Source of the DNA: an uncultured Bacteroidales bacterium
Lineage (GTDB): Bacteria; Bacteroidota; Bacteroidia; Bacteroidales; UBA932
Length of the DNA stretch: 38,032 nucleotides
NCBI GenBank assembly: GCA_949289565.1
Contig: CASEOO010000009.1
Location: forward strand, 1-38,032
Reading direction: 5' to 3'
Positions 1-8,810 of the stretch are shown in pieces. Numbering within the stretch: position 1 is the first letter of the stretch; every line of letters starts with the position of its first letter. The notes under the pieces are model-generated. The model did not search any database. It saw nothing but the letters and a program-made list of their open reading frames with translations, and was not told the DNA's origin. Both the position numbers and the translations under genes were made by a program.

Positions 1-25
1 GATATAGTCTTTTTGGTCTTCCCAT
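1..25 (-). CDS. Start of an unidentified gene running off the left edge
   Basis: An ATG at 25-23 on the minus strand opens eight codons (MGRPKRLY) before the window ends. A strong purine-rich AGGAGG sequence (complement of 35-40) sits about 9 nt upstream. That is unusual here, because most genes in this window lack a recognisable Shine-Dalgarno, so it argues for a real start and perhaps a foreign gene. The phased repeats just upstream (82-174) fit the end of a mobile element, in which case this would be an element-borne gene such as a transposase. Eight residues are too few to assign a family. Confidence 0.35.
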
Positions 26-81
26 ACGCTTTTTCCTCCTTTTTTAATATTCCCGAGGAGAAACAAAGGTAATGTATTTTA

Positions 82-174
82 GACAAACAAACTCCGATTT
101 TGAGCGAAAAAACCGTAATTTAGACAAACAAACCGCACCATCTGAGACTATAAAACACCAGCGCGACAAACAAA
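82..174. repeat. Three phased 10-bp direct repeats, possible transposon end
   Basis: The 10-mer GACAAACAAA occurs exactly at 82-91, 123-132 and 165-174, spaced 41 and 42 bp apart. The first two copies are extended on the left by TTTA (TTTAGACAAACAAAC). Multiple same-orientation sites at nearly constant spacing resemble transposase-binding sites at the end of an insertion element (for example IS21-type ends), with the strong-SD gene at 25 pointing into the element. This is inference: no terminal inverted repeat or target duplication can be verified because the rest lies outside the window. Confidence 0.4.
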
Positions 175-195
175 TTATTATTGTTTATCGCGCTG
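159..195 (-). terminator. Stem-loop downstream of the DUF2795 gene
   Basis: CAGCGCGACAAACAA (159-173) pairs with TTGTTTATCGCGCTG (181-195) with one G-U/mismatch position and a 7-nt loop. On the minus strand it follows the DUF2795 stop codon by about 30 nt and is followed by a GGTGTTTT tract, which fits an intrinsic terminator. The third GACAAACAAA repeat overlaps its left arm, so it may instead be the tip of a mobile element. Confidence 0.45.
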
Positions 196-226
196 ATATT
201 CAGTTGTTTAACCTAAATAAAGGCTA

Positions 227-448
227 TTAATATTCCTCCTCGTTAAAGAAAAAGTCGTCTTTCGTCGGGTAGTCGGGCCAGATGTCTTCGATGCTTTCGT
301 AGATCTCGCCGTCATCTTCGAGTTCTTCAAGATTCTCCACCACCTCGAGGGGGGCTCCGGAACGTGTGGCATAGTCGATAAGTTCCTCTTTCGTAGCTGG
401 CCATGGAGCATCTTCTAGCCTATATGCAAGTTCAAGTGTCCAGTACAT
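227..448 (-). CDS. DUF2795 family small acidic protein
   Basis: A 73-residue acidic protein. It starts MYWTLELAYRLEDAPWPATK and has the pattern of the DUF2795 domain that is widespread and strongly conserved in Bacteroidota: a predicted helical N-terminal half with a TKEELIDYA segment near residues 19-27, then an acidic tail ending in FFFNEEEY. The family has no established biochemical role. It is transcribed leftward as a single gene, with a perfect TATATTTG -7 box at 527-520 and a stem-loop after the stop. Nothing in the window suggests a partner. Family assignment is confident, function unknown. Confidence 0.85.
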   Translation of the reverse strand: MYWTLELAYRLEDAPWPATKEELIDYATRSGAPLEVVENLEELEDDGEIYESIEDIWPDYPTKDDFFFNEEEY

Positions 449-519
449 AATTATCCAGTTTTAAATTATTTAAATTCAATATTTTAACATTCGGCCGGAG
501 CAAATTCCGGAATCGGACG

Positions 520-527
520 CAAATATA
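520..527 (-). promoter_or_regulatory. -7 promoter box for the DUF2795 gene
   Basis: TATATTTG on the minus strand matches the Bacteroidota -7 consensus TAnnTTTG and lies about 70 nt before the ATG at 448. No good -33 TTG was found 17-23 bp upstream. It is divergent from, and about 33 bp from, the folE box. Confidence 0.6.
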
Positions 528-559
528 TACAAAAAAACTCTAAGATGAATTCTTTTTGC

Positions 560-567
560 TATTTTTG
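560..567 (+). promoter_or_regulatory. -7 promoter box for folE
   Basis: TATTTTTG matches TAnnTTTG. Transcription would start near 574, which lies inside the longer open frame that begins at 556. This supports the internal ATG at 628 as the real folE start. Confidence 0.6.
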
Positions 568-627
568 CGTTCTGAATTTGAGCAACGGGAAAACAATTAC
601 CATACCATACGGATAAAGACTGAAAAA

Positions 628-1218
628 ATGGCATATATAAAAGAAGACATCTACGATGAAAAAGTCACGGAGAAGATAGCGTCGCACTATCGGGAAATCC
701 TGAAACTTTTGGGTGAAAACCCTGACAGGGAAGGACTTGTGAAGACTCCTGAAAGAGTGGCCAAAGCCCTGCAATTCCTGACACAAGGTTATGGGCAGGA
801 TGGGGCGGAGATCATCAGAGGCGCCATTTTCAAAGAAGAATACCAGCAGATGGTGCTGGTCAAGGACATCGAGCTGTACTCTACATGCGAACACCATATC
901 ATGCCGTTCATAGGCAAGGCTCATGTCGCCTACATTCCCGATGGATTCATCACAGGGCTGAGCAAAATCGCCAGGGTGGTCGAGACGTATGCACGCCGTC
1001 TTCAGGTGCAGGAAAGACTGACAGTGCAGATCCGTGACTGCATCCAGCAGACTCTTCATCCGCTCGGCGTCGCTGTGGTCATCGAAGCGGCGCATACCTG
1101 CATGCAGATAAGAGGCGTGCAGAAAGCAAATGCCGTCACCACTACCTCTGCCTTTTCCGGAGTTTTTCTGAAAGACGAACGCACCAGGAACGAATTTCTG
1201 AACCTGATACGCCACTGA
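628..1218 (+). CDS. folE: GTP cyclohydrolase I
   Basis: Converts GTP to 7,8-dihydroneopterin triphosphate, the first step of tetrahydrofolate (and, in many bacteria, queuosine-type 7-deazapurine) synthesis, in the cytoplasm. The 196-residue product has the family's length and core motifs: [10 protein letters not shown] around residues 85-94 with zinc ligands Cys87 and His90, the third ligand Cys158 in HTCMQIRGV, and the [15 protein letters not shown] substrate region at 31-45. The open frame extends upstream to 556. The ATG at 628 is preferred because a -7 box lies at 560-567 and the family begins near here. It stands alone, convergent with the esterase gene, with a shared hairpin between them. 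Confidence 0.96.
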   Translation: MAYIKEDIYDEKVTEKIASHYREILKLLGENPDREGLVKTPERVAKALQFLTQGYGQDGAEIIRGAIFKEEYQQMVLVKDIELYSTCEHHIMPFIGKAHVAYIPDGFITGLSKIARVVETYARRLQVQERLTVQIRDCIQQTLHPLGVAVVIEAAHTCMQIRGVQKANAVTTTSAFSGVFLKDERTRNEFLNLIRH

Positions 1219-1247
1219 CCTGCCGCCACTGACTTGCAGAATCAAGA

Positions 1248-1277
1248 AAGGTGGCGCTGAAAGACTCAGGCCACCTT
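1248..1277. terminator. Bidirectional hairpin between folE and the esterase gene
   Basis: AAGGTGGC (1248-1255) pairs perfectly with GCCACCTT (1270-1277). The loop can add CTGA/TCAG pairs. It sits between two convergent stop codons (1218 and 1294). On the minus strand it is followed by TCTTGATT, on the plus strand by no U-run. Confidence 0.6.
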
Positions 1278-1293
1278 CAACACCAAAGGGCTG

Positions 1294-2526
<1,233 letters not shown>

Positions 2527-2555
2527 TCAGTGTTAAACTTCGAAGAAAGACGTTT

Positions 2556-2588
2556 GAGGGTGACCAAAAGCCCATTTTGGTCACCCTC
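2556..2588 (-). terminator. Strong stem-loop after htpG
   Basis: GAGGGTGACCAAAA (2556-2569) pairs perfectly over 14 bp with TTTTGGTCACCCTC (2575-2588), with a 5-nt loop. It begins about 30 nt downstream of the htpG stop. There is no long U-run on the minus strand, so it may act as a 3'-end stabiliser or a terminator. Confidence 0.6.
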
Positions 2589-2617
2589 ACCATCAATACC
2601 GAATCTTGATCTCAGGA

Positions 2618-4624
2618 CTATTTCAGATATGCGTCAGCCACCACTTGTTCGCTGCGCGCGATGAAGTCGCTCAGGTCCTTGCCCTTCAGCATGCCATTGG
2701 CCAGCAGGGCCAGGTCAGTCACCTGCTTCAGAATCTCATTGCCGGAGGCAAAATCCTTAAGCTCAGCATTGCGGGCGTTCACGGCCTCGTCTTTCTGAGC
2801 CTGAGCCTCTTTCTTCTGGTCTTCGGAAGCGTTCTCCGGCAGATTCTTTACAGGGTCGGCAAGCTCCTTCCCGGCGAAAGCCTCTGCTTTGGCCCCCATT
2901 ATCTTCATGATAAGAGGATTCTGCATATTGACAGCGATATTGTACGACTCAGGCATCTCGCTGTAGAAGTTCATTCCGCCGCCGAGAGATGACATATCCC
3001 TGTACCTTCTCATGAATTCAGACTGCGTGATCAGAATAGGAGAAGCGTTTTCACCCAGATTCTCAGCTGTCACATAATAATTGTTCTCCGAAGGAAGTAC
3101 ACTCTTGAAAATGACATCCAGATCGGACTTGTCCTGCTCGCTGAGTTCAGGACGGATACGTTCTTCCTTAGGGATCAGGTTGTCGATGCTGTCAGAGTCC
3201 ACGCGCGCAAACCGGCTGTTTTCTATCTTGGTCTCCAGCAGATTCACGAAATGCGCATCCAGCTGGCAGTCCATCAGGAGCACGTCATAGCCCTTCTTTT
3301 TAGCCGCCTCCACATAGGCATACTGGGCCACAGCATCAGTAGCATAGAGGAACACGATCTTCTTGTCCTTGTCAGTCTGCTCGCCTTCTATGGCTTTCTT
3401 ATAATCGTCTATGCTGAAATACTTGCCGTCCGTATTCTTCAGCAGACAGAACTTCATGGCCCTCTCGCAGAACTTCTCGTCAGACAGCATGCCGTATTCG
3501 ATGAAGAGCTTCAAGTTGTCCCATTTCTTCTCCAGAGCCTCCCTCTCGTTCTTGAAAATCTCCTCCAGCCTGTCAGCCACCTTCTTAGTGATGTAACCGG
3601 ATATCTTCTTCACATTGGCATCGCTCTGCAAATAACTCCTGGACACATTCAAAGGTATGTCCGGCGAATCTATCACGCCATGAAGCAGAGTCAGGAAGTC
3701 AGGGACGATATTCTCCACCGAATCCGTCACGAACATCTGGTTGCAGTAAAGCTGTATCTTGTTGCGTGTCAGCTCCATGCGGTCCTTGATCTTAGGGAAG
3801 TACAGGATGCCTGTCAGATGGAAAGGATAGTCCACATTCAGATGGATATAGAACAGAGGCTCTTCCTGCATAGGGTACAAAGCCCTGTAGAATTCCATAT
3901 ACTCCTCGGGCTTGATATCGGAAGGCTTCTTCGTCCACAGAGGCTCGATTTTGTTCACCACATTGTCACGATCAGTATCTACATACTTTCCATCCTTCCA
4001 CTCCTGCTCCTTGCCGAAAACCACAGGCACAGGCATGAACTTGCAGTATTTGTCCAGAAGAGTCTGTATACGGCCTTTCTCGGCGAACTCCTTCTCGTCT
4101 TCTGCTATGTAAAGCGTTATAACAGAGCCCCTGTCAGTCTTGTCGCTGTCTGAAATCTCATATTCCGGGCTGCCGTTGCATGACCACCTGACAGCTTTAG
4201 AACCTTCCTTCCATGACAGAGTATCGACAGTCACCTTGTCTGCCACCATGAAAGCAGAATAGAACCCGAGTCCGAAATGCCCTATTATGCTGCTGATCTG
4301 GTCCTTATACTTCTCCAGAAATTCTCCCGCGCTGGAAAAGGCTATCTGGTTTATATACTTGTCGACCTCCTCTTCAGTCATACCGATACCGCGGTCGATG
4401 ATTTTCAGCGTTTTCTTGTCGCTGTCGAGTTCGATTCTGATGGACAGATCCCCGAGTTCATCTTTGAAATCGCCGGAAGACGCCAGAGCCTTCATCTTCT
4501 GGGTTGCATCCACAGCGTTCGCTACCAGCTCCCTCAGAAAAATTTCATGATCAGAATACAAAAATTTCTTGATCACCGGAAATATATTCTCGGTGGTTAC
4601 ACCAATATTGCCTTTATTAGCCAT
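2618..4624 (-). CDS. htpG: Hsp90-family chaperone HtpG
   Basis: ATP-dependent cytosolic chaperone acting on late folding intermediates. The product has 668 residues from the ATG at 4624. The frame continues open 47 codons upstream, but the family start is MANKGNIG and the upstream DNA forms an RNA-like structure. GHKL ATPase motifs are visible: E-N-A box HEIFLRELVANAVDA near residues 26-40, DRGIGMT near 81-87 and GHFGLGFYSAFMV near 120-132. The middle domain (~230-500) carries the conserved NVSRSYLQ sequence. The C-terminal dimerisation domain ends in QVVADAYLK. It is a single gene with a structured leader and a strong 3' stem-loop. Length is as expected for Bacteroidota HtpG. Confidence 0.96.
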   Translation of the reverse strand: MANKGNIGVTTENIFPVIKKFLYSDHEIFLRELVANAVDATQKMKALASSGDFKDELGDLSIRIELDSDKKTLKIIDRGIGMTEEEVDKYINQIAFSSAGEFLEKYKDQISSIIGHFGLGFYSAFMVADKVTVDTLSWKEGSKAVRWSCNGSPEYEISDSDKTDRGSVITLYIAEDEKEFAEKGRIQTLLDKYCKFMPVPVVFGKEQEWKDGKYVDTDRDNVVNKIEPLWTKKPSDIKPEEYMEFYRALYPMQEEPLFYIHLNVDYPFHLTGILYFPKIKDRMELTRNKIQLYCNQMFVTDSVENIVPDFLTLLHGVIDSPDIPLNVSRSYLQSDANVKKISGYITKKVADRLEEIFKNEREALEKKWDNLKLFIEYGMLSDEKFCERAMKFCLLKNTDGKYFSIDDYKKAIEGEQTDKDKKIVFLYATDAVAQYAYVEAAKKKGYDVLLMDCQLDAHFVNLLETKIENSRFARVDSDSIDNLIPKEERIRPELSEQDKSDLDVIFKSVLPSENNYYVTAENLGENASPILITQSEFMRRYRDMSSLGGGMNFYSEMPESYNIAVNMQNPLIMKIMGAKAEAFAGKELADPVKNLPENASEDQKKEAQAQKDEAVNARNAELKDFASGNEILKQVTDLALLANGMLKGKDLSDFIARSEQVVADAYLK

Positions 4625-4688
4625 AATATATAAAAATTTTAACTTATTTCTGTGTCCAGGTCCGGACAATAATGACACGAGGAACGGG

Positions 4689-4751
4689 GAAAGGGGCTCG
4701 ATACCGTCCTCAATCGTCTTTTCTCTAAAGACCGGACTCTCGACCCCTTTC
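4689..4751 (-). ncRNA. Candidate structured 5' leader of htpG
   Basis: Three nested helices can be drawn in the 140-nt htpG upstream region. Outer: GAAAGGGG(C)TCGA at 4689-4701 with TCGACCCCTTTC at 4740-4751, 12 pairs with one bulged base. Middle: GTCC/GGAC. Inner hairpin: GTCTTT/AAAGAC with a 5-nt loop. The structure ends about 65 nt before the htpG ATG. A heat-responsive or protein-binding leader would fit a chaperone gene. No known RNA family is recognised, and the transcription start is not established. Confidence 0.4.
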
Positions 4752-4791
4752 AACTCAAATTCCATTCCCGGGCAGAAATACTGACAAAAAG

Positions 4792-5619
4792 TCAGTCGTC
4801 GAAACTTGTGCTGTAATATGCATTGCCCTGGCTGTAAGTCACAGTGCAGAAATCCAGCATCTCATTGTCCTGGGACAGGACGACTTCGAAACCTCCGCCA
4901 TATTGTCTGAAGGAATACGTGTCATACATCAGATTGCCGCCAGACACGGCGTCCTTGTCATGATGCATTGTCACGCCATCGTCTCCCGTACGGAATTCCG
5001 CCTGATATCCCCCGTCCTCTGCCACTGTGCCGGAAGAGACCACATTGTAAACAGCCTTCTCCCCTTCCATTCCTGCGTACTTCACAATAACAGAAGCATC
5101 TGAGACATTCAAGCCATAACCGAAATCGGAATTTTCCGCGTCAATTTCCCAGCAGTTCCCACCTATGCACCTGAGCGAAAAATCACCGTAAGAACCGGAA
5201 TAATAATACGGAGCATTCAAATACGGCCAATACGGAGACTCCATCTTCACCTTCCATACCGAGCCCGGCTCGTCAAAACGAGTCCCGTATGAATACACAG
5301 CGGCCAGTCCGGAAATTCGTACAGAATTGTCATCTATATGCAGCAAGCCGCCTTCAGGGAAGAGAGACGCCACATCAAATTCTTTTCTCTCTTCTTCAGG
5401 CAGTGACAGGTACACATCTGCATCCCTGGCAACAGCTACAGCGGCGACTGGCTGGAAAATGCATGACGCACCTACGATATTATCTGAATATTGTATAATA
5501 TTGTATTCATTCCTGGCAGATTTTCCGCCTCCGTCCACCAGACATGACACCGCCATCACATAAATGGACAGAAAAGCCAGGGCATTATATAATTTTCTAT
5601 TCACCATCGTTTTATCCAT
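4792..5619 (-). CDS. Putative lipoprotein, last gene of barrel/lipoprotein operon
   Basis: Unrecognised protein of about 275 residues. From the ATG at 5619 (or 5607) it has a basic start, a hydrophobic stretch and a lipobox-like AVSC, so it is probably anchored in the outer membrane. The mature part is rich in Tyr, Gly and acidic residues, with predicted beta-strand periodicity (for example YYYSGSYGDFSLRCIGG and GGYQAEFRTGDDG). The open frame extends upstream to 5910 but overlaps the barrel gene and lacks a signal peptide, so the later start is chosen. It follows the second barrel gene by 17 nt in the same direction. It shares architecture, but little clear sequence, with the lipoprotein at 6310-7113. 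A role with its barrel partner is inference. Confidence 0.7.
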   Translation of the reverse strand: MDKTMVNRKLYNALAFLSIYVMAVSCLVDGGGKSARNEYNIIQYSDNIVGASCIFQPVAAVAVARDADVYLSLPEEERKEFDVASLFPEGGLLHIDDNSVRISGLAAVYSYGTRFDEPGSVWKVKMESPYWPYLNAPYYYSGSYGDFSLRCIGGNCWEIDAENSDFGYGLNVSDASVIVKYAGMEGEKAVYNVVSSGTVAEDGGYQAEFRTGDDGVTMHHDKDAVSGGNLMYDTYSFRQYGGGFEVVLSQDNEMLDFCTVTYSQGNAYYSTSFDD

Positions 5620-5636
5620 TTTGAATGCTCTATAAA

Positions 5637-6332
5637 TCAGAAACGCACCCCTACACCGGCCATCCCGCCTGTAAACTGAGTCCCGACACCGCACTCTGCG
5701 AAGCCATACACCCTCCGTCCTACTGAAATGCCTGCCGGGGTAAACTGGACAGCAGGATACAAAACAAAATTGCTGTTCCCATAATCCACATTCCGCTGGA
5801 CTCCCAGCACGATTCCCAGCCCGACAGATGAATACATCCTGACCATGCCGCGGTTCAGCCAGTTGAATCTGGCCTCCGGCAATACTGATACAGACACACC
5901 CCTGTTGCATCCCGCCTTGCGGCCAGTCATCGTGTCATAAACATCCTGATACATTCCGTTGAATCCCAGCCCCAAAGTCAGAGCAAACCACCGCTTGAAA
6001 TTGAAATCCACCTCAGCAGAAATAATTCCTGTCATATAGCCCGGACCTCGGTATCCCCTGTAGATAGATTCCATGGACGTCGGCTGATACCAAGATACGT
6101 CATACACTGCGAAAGGAGAATAGCCGTCATAGAACATCACGGCATCCATCAGAGGAATGCCAGCCCAGCCAAGCCTCACTTCATAATCAAACTCTGCAGG
6201 CTCTCTCATGTCCCTGGCTTTCCCTGGCTCTCCTGCCAGCATCGACCAGGACATCCAGCCAGGCAGAAGCGCCAGCATCGCCCAGACAAGCTTCGCCGAA
6301 AAAATCTTTCTAATTGCTCTGCTCGATAACAT
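5637..6332 (-). CDS. Outer-membrane beta-barrel protein (second copy)
   Basis: About 231 residues from the ATG at 6332. ATGs at 6350 and 6359 are alternatives. A signal peptide (basic RAIRK, then a hydrophobic run ending near MLAGEPG) leads into alternating beta-strands and a C-terminal Phe (GVGVRF), the usual mark of an outer-membrane barrel. It is a paralogue of the product of 7158-7880: FNWLNRGMVRMYSSVGLG here aligns with VNWFNRPAVRMYSYFGLG there, VQFTPAGISVGRRVYGFAECG with FQFTPIGVMYGGRFFGFAEIG, and both end in a GxGxRF-type strand. The start overlaps the upstream lipoprotein stop (6310) by 23 bp, implying translational coupling. Substrate or ligand is unknown. Confidence 0.8.
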   Translation of the reverse strand: MLSSRAIRKIFSAKLVWAMLALLPGWMSWSMLAGEPGKARDMREPAEFDYEVRLGWAGIPLMDAVMFYDGYSPFAVYDVSWYQPTSMESIYRGYRGPGYMTGIISAEVDFNFKRWFALTLGLGFNGMYQDVYDTMTGRKAGCNRGVSVSVLPEARFNWLNRGMVRMYSSVGLGIVLGVQRNVDYGNSNFVLYPAVQFTPAGISVGRRVYGFAECGVGTQFTGGMAGVGVRF

Positions 6333-7113
6333 AATCCACAGTTTTATCATTAACCTCATCAAGAGGCTCGCATTTCAGGACAGACGCCCCGCGCGACACC
6401 GTCACATATCCAGAAGCGAAACCCAGGTCAAATTCATCCCTGAATTCATCTTCAGGCTCTTCATAAACGAAATGCAGACTGCCGGCAGAAGCCTGGTATA
6501 CGAAGCCTGACACCGGCACTTTCTGTTTCTGCACGGGGGCACCCTCGACAGAAACGGCTGACACAGAATACTCTTCTGTCCTGCAACTTATATTGCTGTT
6601 TTCCAGAACGACAGTCTCCTGCCCGCAAGCAGCCTCTGCCTGTATCGACCACTCCGGCGAACTCTGGTCTTCAGGAGTCTCGGACGTGATGGCAAAATGA
6701 CCTGCGGCATCTGAAGAAACTTTATATTCCCTGCCCGTAAATCCAGAAGAATATGAAGTGCCGTACAGGCTGACATTGAATGTCCCGTCTTCATTCAGAT
6801 ACACATATCCATAACCAGGGATTTCTGCCATCTCATAAAAAAGCCTCTCATCCCAGTTCTCCGCATAATTGATACGGAAATACTCCTCTGCCAGCCTCAC
6901 AGCCGCATCCCTGTCGCCCCTGAGCAACTGATACTGCTGAAAAAAATCTGCCAGTTCTGCCGCCTGGAAAATCTCATTGACGAACACCCTGTACACACGC
7001 TGTGCAACTATATAGCCCGGCTCCTGGATATAATCCTCGTCCGAATACACCTCGCATGAGCACAGTCCGCAGGCCAGCGATGCCATAGCCAAATATTTTA
7101 ATACCCTTTTCAT
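6310..7113 (-). CDS. Putative lipoprotein between the two barrel genes
   Basis: About 267 residues from the ATG at 7113 (MKRVLKYL). Upstream in-frame ATGs at 7122 and 7128 are possible. A clear lipoprotein signal is present: KR, a hydrophobic core, then lipobox LCSC near residue 20, followed by acidic residues (EVYSDEDY), which favours outer-membrane placement. The mature part begins with a helical segment (~residues 35-85) followed by beta-rich sequence with GYGYVYLNEDGTFNVS and an acidic C-terminal section. No family is recognised. It lies 44 nt after the first barrel gene and overlaps the second. The repeating order barrel-lipoprotein-barrel-lipoprotein suggests two related two-component surface assemblies. 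Confidence 0.75.
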   Translation of the reverse strand: MKRVLKYLAMASLACGLCSCEVYSDEDYIQEPGYIVAQRVYRVFVNEIFQAAELADFFQQYQLLRGDRDAAVRLAEEYFRINYAENWDERLFYEMAEIPGYGYVYLNEDGTFNVSLYGTSYSSGFTGREYKVSSDAAGHFAITSETPEDQSSPEWSIQAEAACGQETVVLENSNISCRTEEYSVSAVSVEGAPVQKQKVPVSGFVYQASAGSLHFVYEEPEDEFRDEFDLGFASGYVTVSRGASVLKCEPLDEVNDKTVDYVIEQSN

Positions 7114-7157
7114 CCTGAACATTATCATGGATTATTTTTATTGCCGGTTTCCGGCAA

Positions 7158-7880
7158 TCAGAACCTGTATCCCGCCCCGAGGGCCAAGCCGCAGAAATAA
7201 TGCCCTGCCCCGATTTCAGCAAAACCGAAAAAACGGCCGCCGTACATGACCCCGATCGGGGTAAACTGGAACGCCACCTTGACAGCATTGAACCGCTGGC
7301 CCTGTCCAAGCCCTTCTATAGGATCATTGTACGTATGATTGTACGACAGTCCCAGGCCGAAATATGAATACATCCTCACGGCAGGCCTGTTGAACCAGTT
7401 GACCCTGAACGAAGCCATGGCAGACAGATAGGAGTCGAAACTTTCAGCCACTTTCAGCCGTGTCTCCCTGCTGTATCTGTCGATCCACCCGGCCTCATAA
7501 AAGAGATTGGCCTGAAGCGAAATGACCCTGGTGAAATTGTATGTATATCCCAAAGACCATACACCCGAAACATACTCTCTCTCGTAATACCTCGACATTT
7601 CATAAACTCCAGGCAAGGACGACTGGTCAAACGGAGAGGTGTGGTCATAACCGAAAGAATACCTGCCGGGAACAATGCCTGTCCCTGCCGAAAATTCATG
7701 CCTCCCTATGTTCGCTTTCGAATGTCCACCGGACATTCTCATAGAATCGCTCTCGCCCCCTATTAGGGAGACCTCGCTCCTTCCAGTCGCGGCCACTTCG
7801 TGACTTTGAGCCCGCCCGCATATCGATGAAGACAGAACCGCGGCGGAGAGCAACGCCGTCACTGCAATCTTTCTTTTCAT
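7158..7880 (-). CDS. Outer-membrane beta-barrel protein carrying an in-frame repeat
   Basis: A 240-residue predicted barrel: signal peptide MKRKIAVTALLSAAVLSSS, then a barrel region from about residue 62 with alternating aromatic/polar strands and the C-terminal sequence GAGYRF. Residues ~22-60 (ICGRAQSHEVAATGRSEV and onward to GGHSKANIG) are encoded by a copy of the dispersed repeat found intergenically at 19686 and 25261. The signal-peptidase region and the whole linker before the first strand are therefore repeat-derived. The paralogue at 5637-6332 lacks this segment. All differences between this copy and the intergenic ones within the shared frame change amino acids, and none introduces a stop. 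It is the first gene of the four-gene operon. Function is unknown. Confidence 0.82.
   Translation of the reverse strand: MKRKIAVTALLSAAVLSSSICGRAQSHEVAATGRSEVSLIGGESDSMRMSGGHSKANIGRHEFSAGTGIVPGRYSFGYDHTSPFDQSSLPGVYEMSRYYEREYVSGVWSLGYTYNFTRVISLQANLFYEAGWIDRYSRETRLKVAESFDSYLSAMASFRVNWFNRPAVRMYSYFGLGLSYNHTYNDPIEGLGQGQRFNAVKVAFQFTPIGVMYGGRFFGFAEIGAGHYFCGLALGAGYRF
7704..7817 (-). repeat. Dispersed structured repeat, copy A (inside a CDS)
   Basis: The core from 7711 to 7806 matches copies B and C with only about five differences. Similarity fades at both flanks. It contains GAATGTCC-ACC-GGACATTC (8-bp stem), CCCTATTAGGG, and a decayed form of the third stem (CAC-TTC-GTG retained, the outer pairs broken). 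It is read in frame by the barrel gene on the minus strand. Confidence 0.9.
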
Positions 7881-7940
7881 TTTTCAAAAAAATACGGACT
7901 ATAGATGCCGCAGACAGTGAAATAGTTGCAGATTATTTCT

Positions 7941-7948
7941 TATCTTTG
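7941..7948 (+). promoter_or_regulatory. -7 promoter box for the HAD phosphatase gene
   Basis: TATCTTTG, a perfect TAnnTTTG match, 26 nt before the ATG at 7974, giving a short leader. No convincing -33 TTG was found at standard spacing. Confidence 0.65.
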
Positions 7949-7973
7949 GAAAGAGTGAAATCAATTTTTTCTT

Positions 7974-8810
7974 ATGAAAAAACAACTGATAGTCGCGCTT
8001 GTGTATGATTTTGACGGGACGCTGTCTCCTGGGAATATGCAGGAGTTCGGTTTTATACAAGCTATAGGAAAAACGCCTGAAGAATTCTGGAAAATGAGTG
8101 ACGAAATCGCCAAAGGGCAGGATGCCAGCAACATACTGGCATATATGAAACTCATGTTCGATGAAGCCAGAAAAGCAGGCATCCCTCTCAGAAAAGAAGA
8201 TTTCAAGAAATTCGGGGAAGAAATCGAACTTTTCCATGGCGTGAAAGAATGGTTCAAACTCGTCAACAGCTACGGCAAGTCTCACGGAGTGAAGATAGAG
8301 CACTACATAAACTCATCCGGCCTGGCTGAAATGATTGAAGGCTCGCCCATCGCGAAAGAATTCAAGAGGATATTCGCATGCTCGTTTCTCTACAACGAGA
8401 ACGGGGAAGCCGAATGGCCTGGAGTGGCGGTGGACTACACGGCCAAGACACAGTTCCTGTTCAAGATAAACAAAGGAATCCTGAGCATCAGAGACAACAA
8501 GCGGGTGAACGAAAGCCAGCTGGACGAAAATAAAAGAATCCCCTTCCCGGCCATGATTTATTTCGGAGACGGAGAGACTGACGTCCCATGCATGAAAATA
8601 GTGAAGATGTTCGGAGGAAATTCCATCGCTGTCTACAATCCCAAGTCAGAACGGAAAAGAAACATAGCGAAAAAGCTGCTCCGGCAGAAACGGGTGAACT
8701 TCATCTGCCCGGCAGACTATGCAGAAGGCGGGAAAATGTACGAGGTCGTATGTGCTATCATCGACAAGATCAAAGCCGAACATGAGTTGAAAATACTGGG
8801 GCAGGGATAA
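7974..8810 (+). CDS. HAD-superfamily phosphatase (phosphoserine-phosphatase-like)
   Basis: A 278-residue cytosolic hydrolase with all four HAD motifs. Motif I is YDFDGTLSPG (nucleophile Asp12, acid/base Asp14). Motif II is INSSG (Ser114/115). Motif III is Lys158 in TAKTQ. Motif IV is GDGETD (Asp199, Asp203). A cap of roughly 90 helical residues sits between motifs I and II, as in the phosphoserine phosphatase branch (C1 cap). The substrate cannot be named from sequence; the length exceeds the usual SerB core because of an insert around 165-190. It has its own promoter box, and its TAA stop abuts the stop of the convergent phosphatase gene with no base between them. Confidence 0.88.
   Translation: MKKQLIVALVYDFDGTLSPGNMQEFGFIQAIGKTPEEFWKMSDEIAKGQDASNILAYMKLMFDEARKAGIPLRKEDFKKFGEEIELFHGVKEWFKLVNSYGKSHGVKIEHYINSSGLAEMIEGSPIAKEFKRIFACSFLYNENGEAEWPGVAVDYTAKTQFLFKINKGILSIRDNKRVNESQLDENKRIPFPAMIYFGDGETDVPCMKIVKMFGGNSIAVYNPKSERKRNIAKKLLRQKRVNFICPADYAEGGKMYEVVCAIIDKIKAEHELKILGQG

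Noticed and set aside
556..627. N-terminal extension of folE
   Set aside because: A -7 box at 560-567 would put the transcription start after this ATG, and the extra 24 residues have no family counterpart.
4625..4765. 47-codon N-terminal extension of htpG
   Set aside because: HtpG proteins begin at MANKGNIG. The upstream sequence folds as RNA and does not resemble Hsp90.
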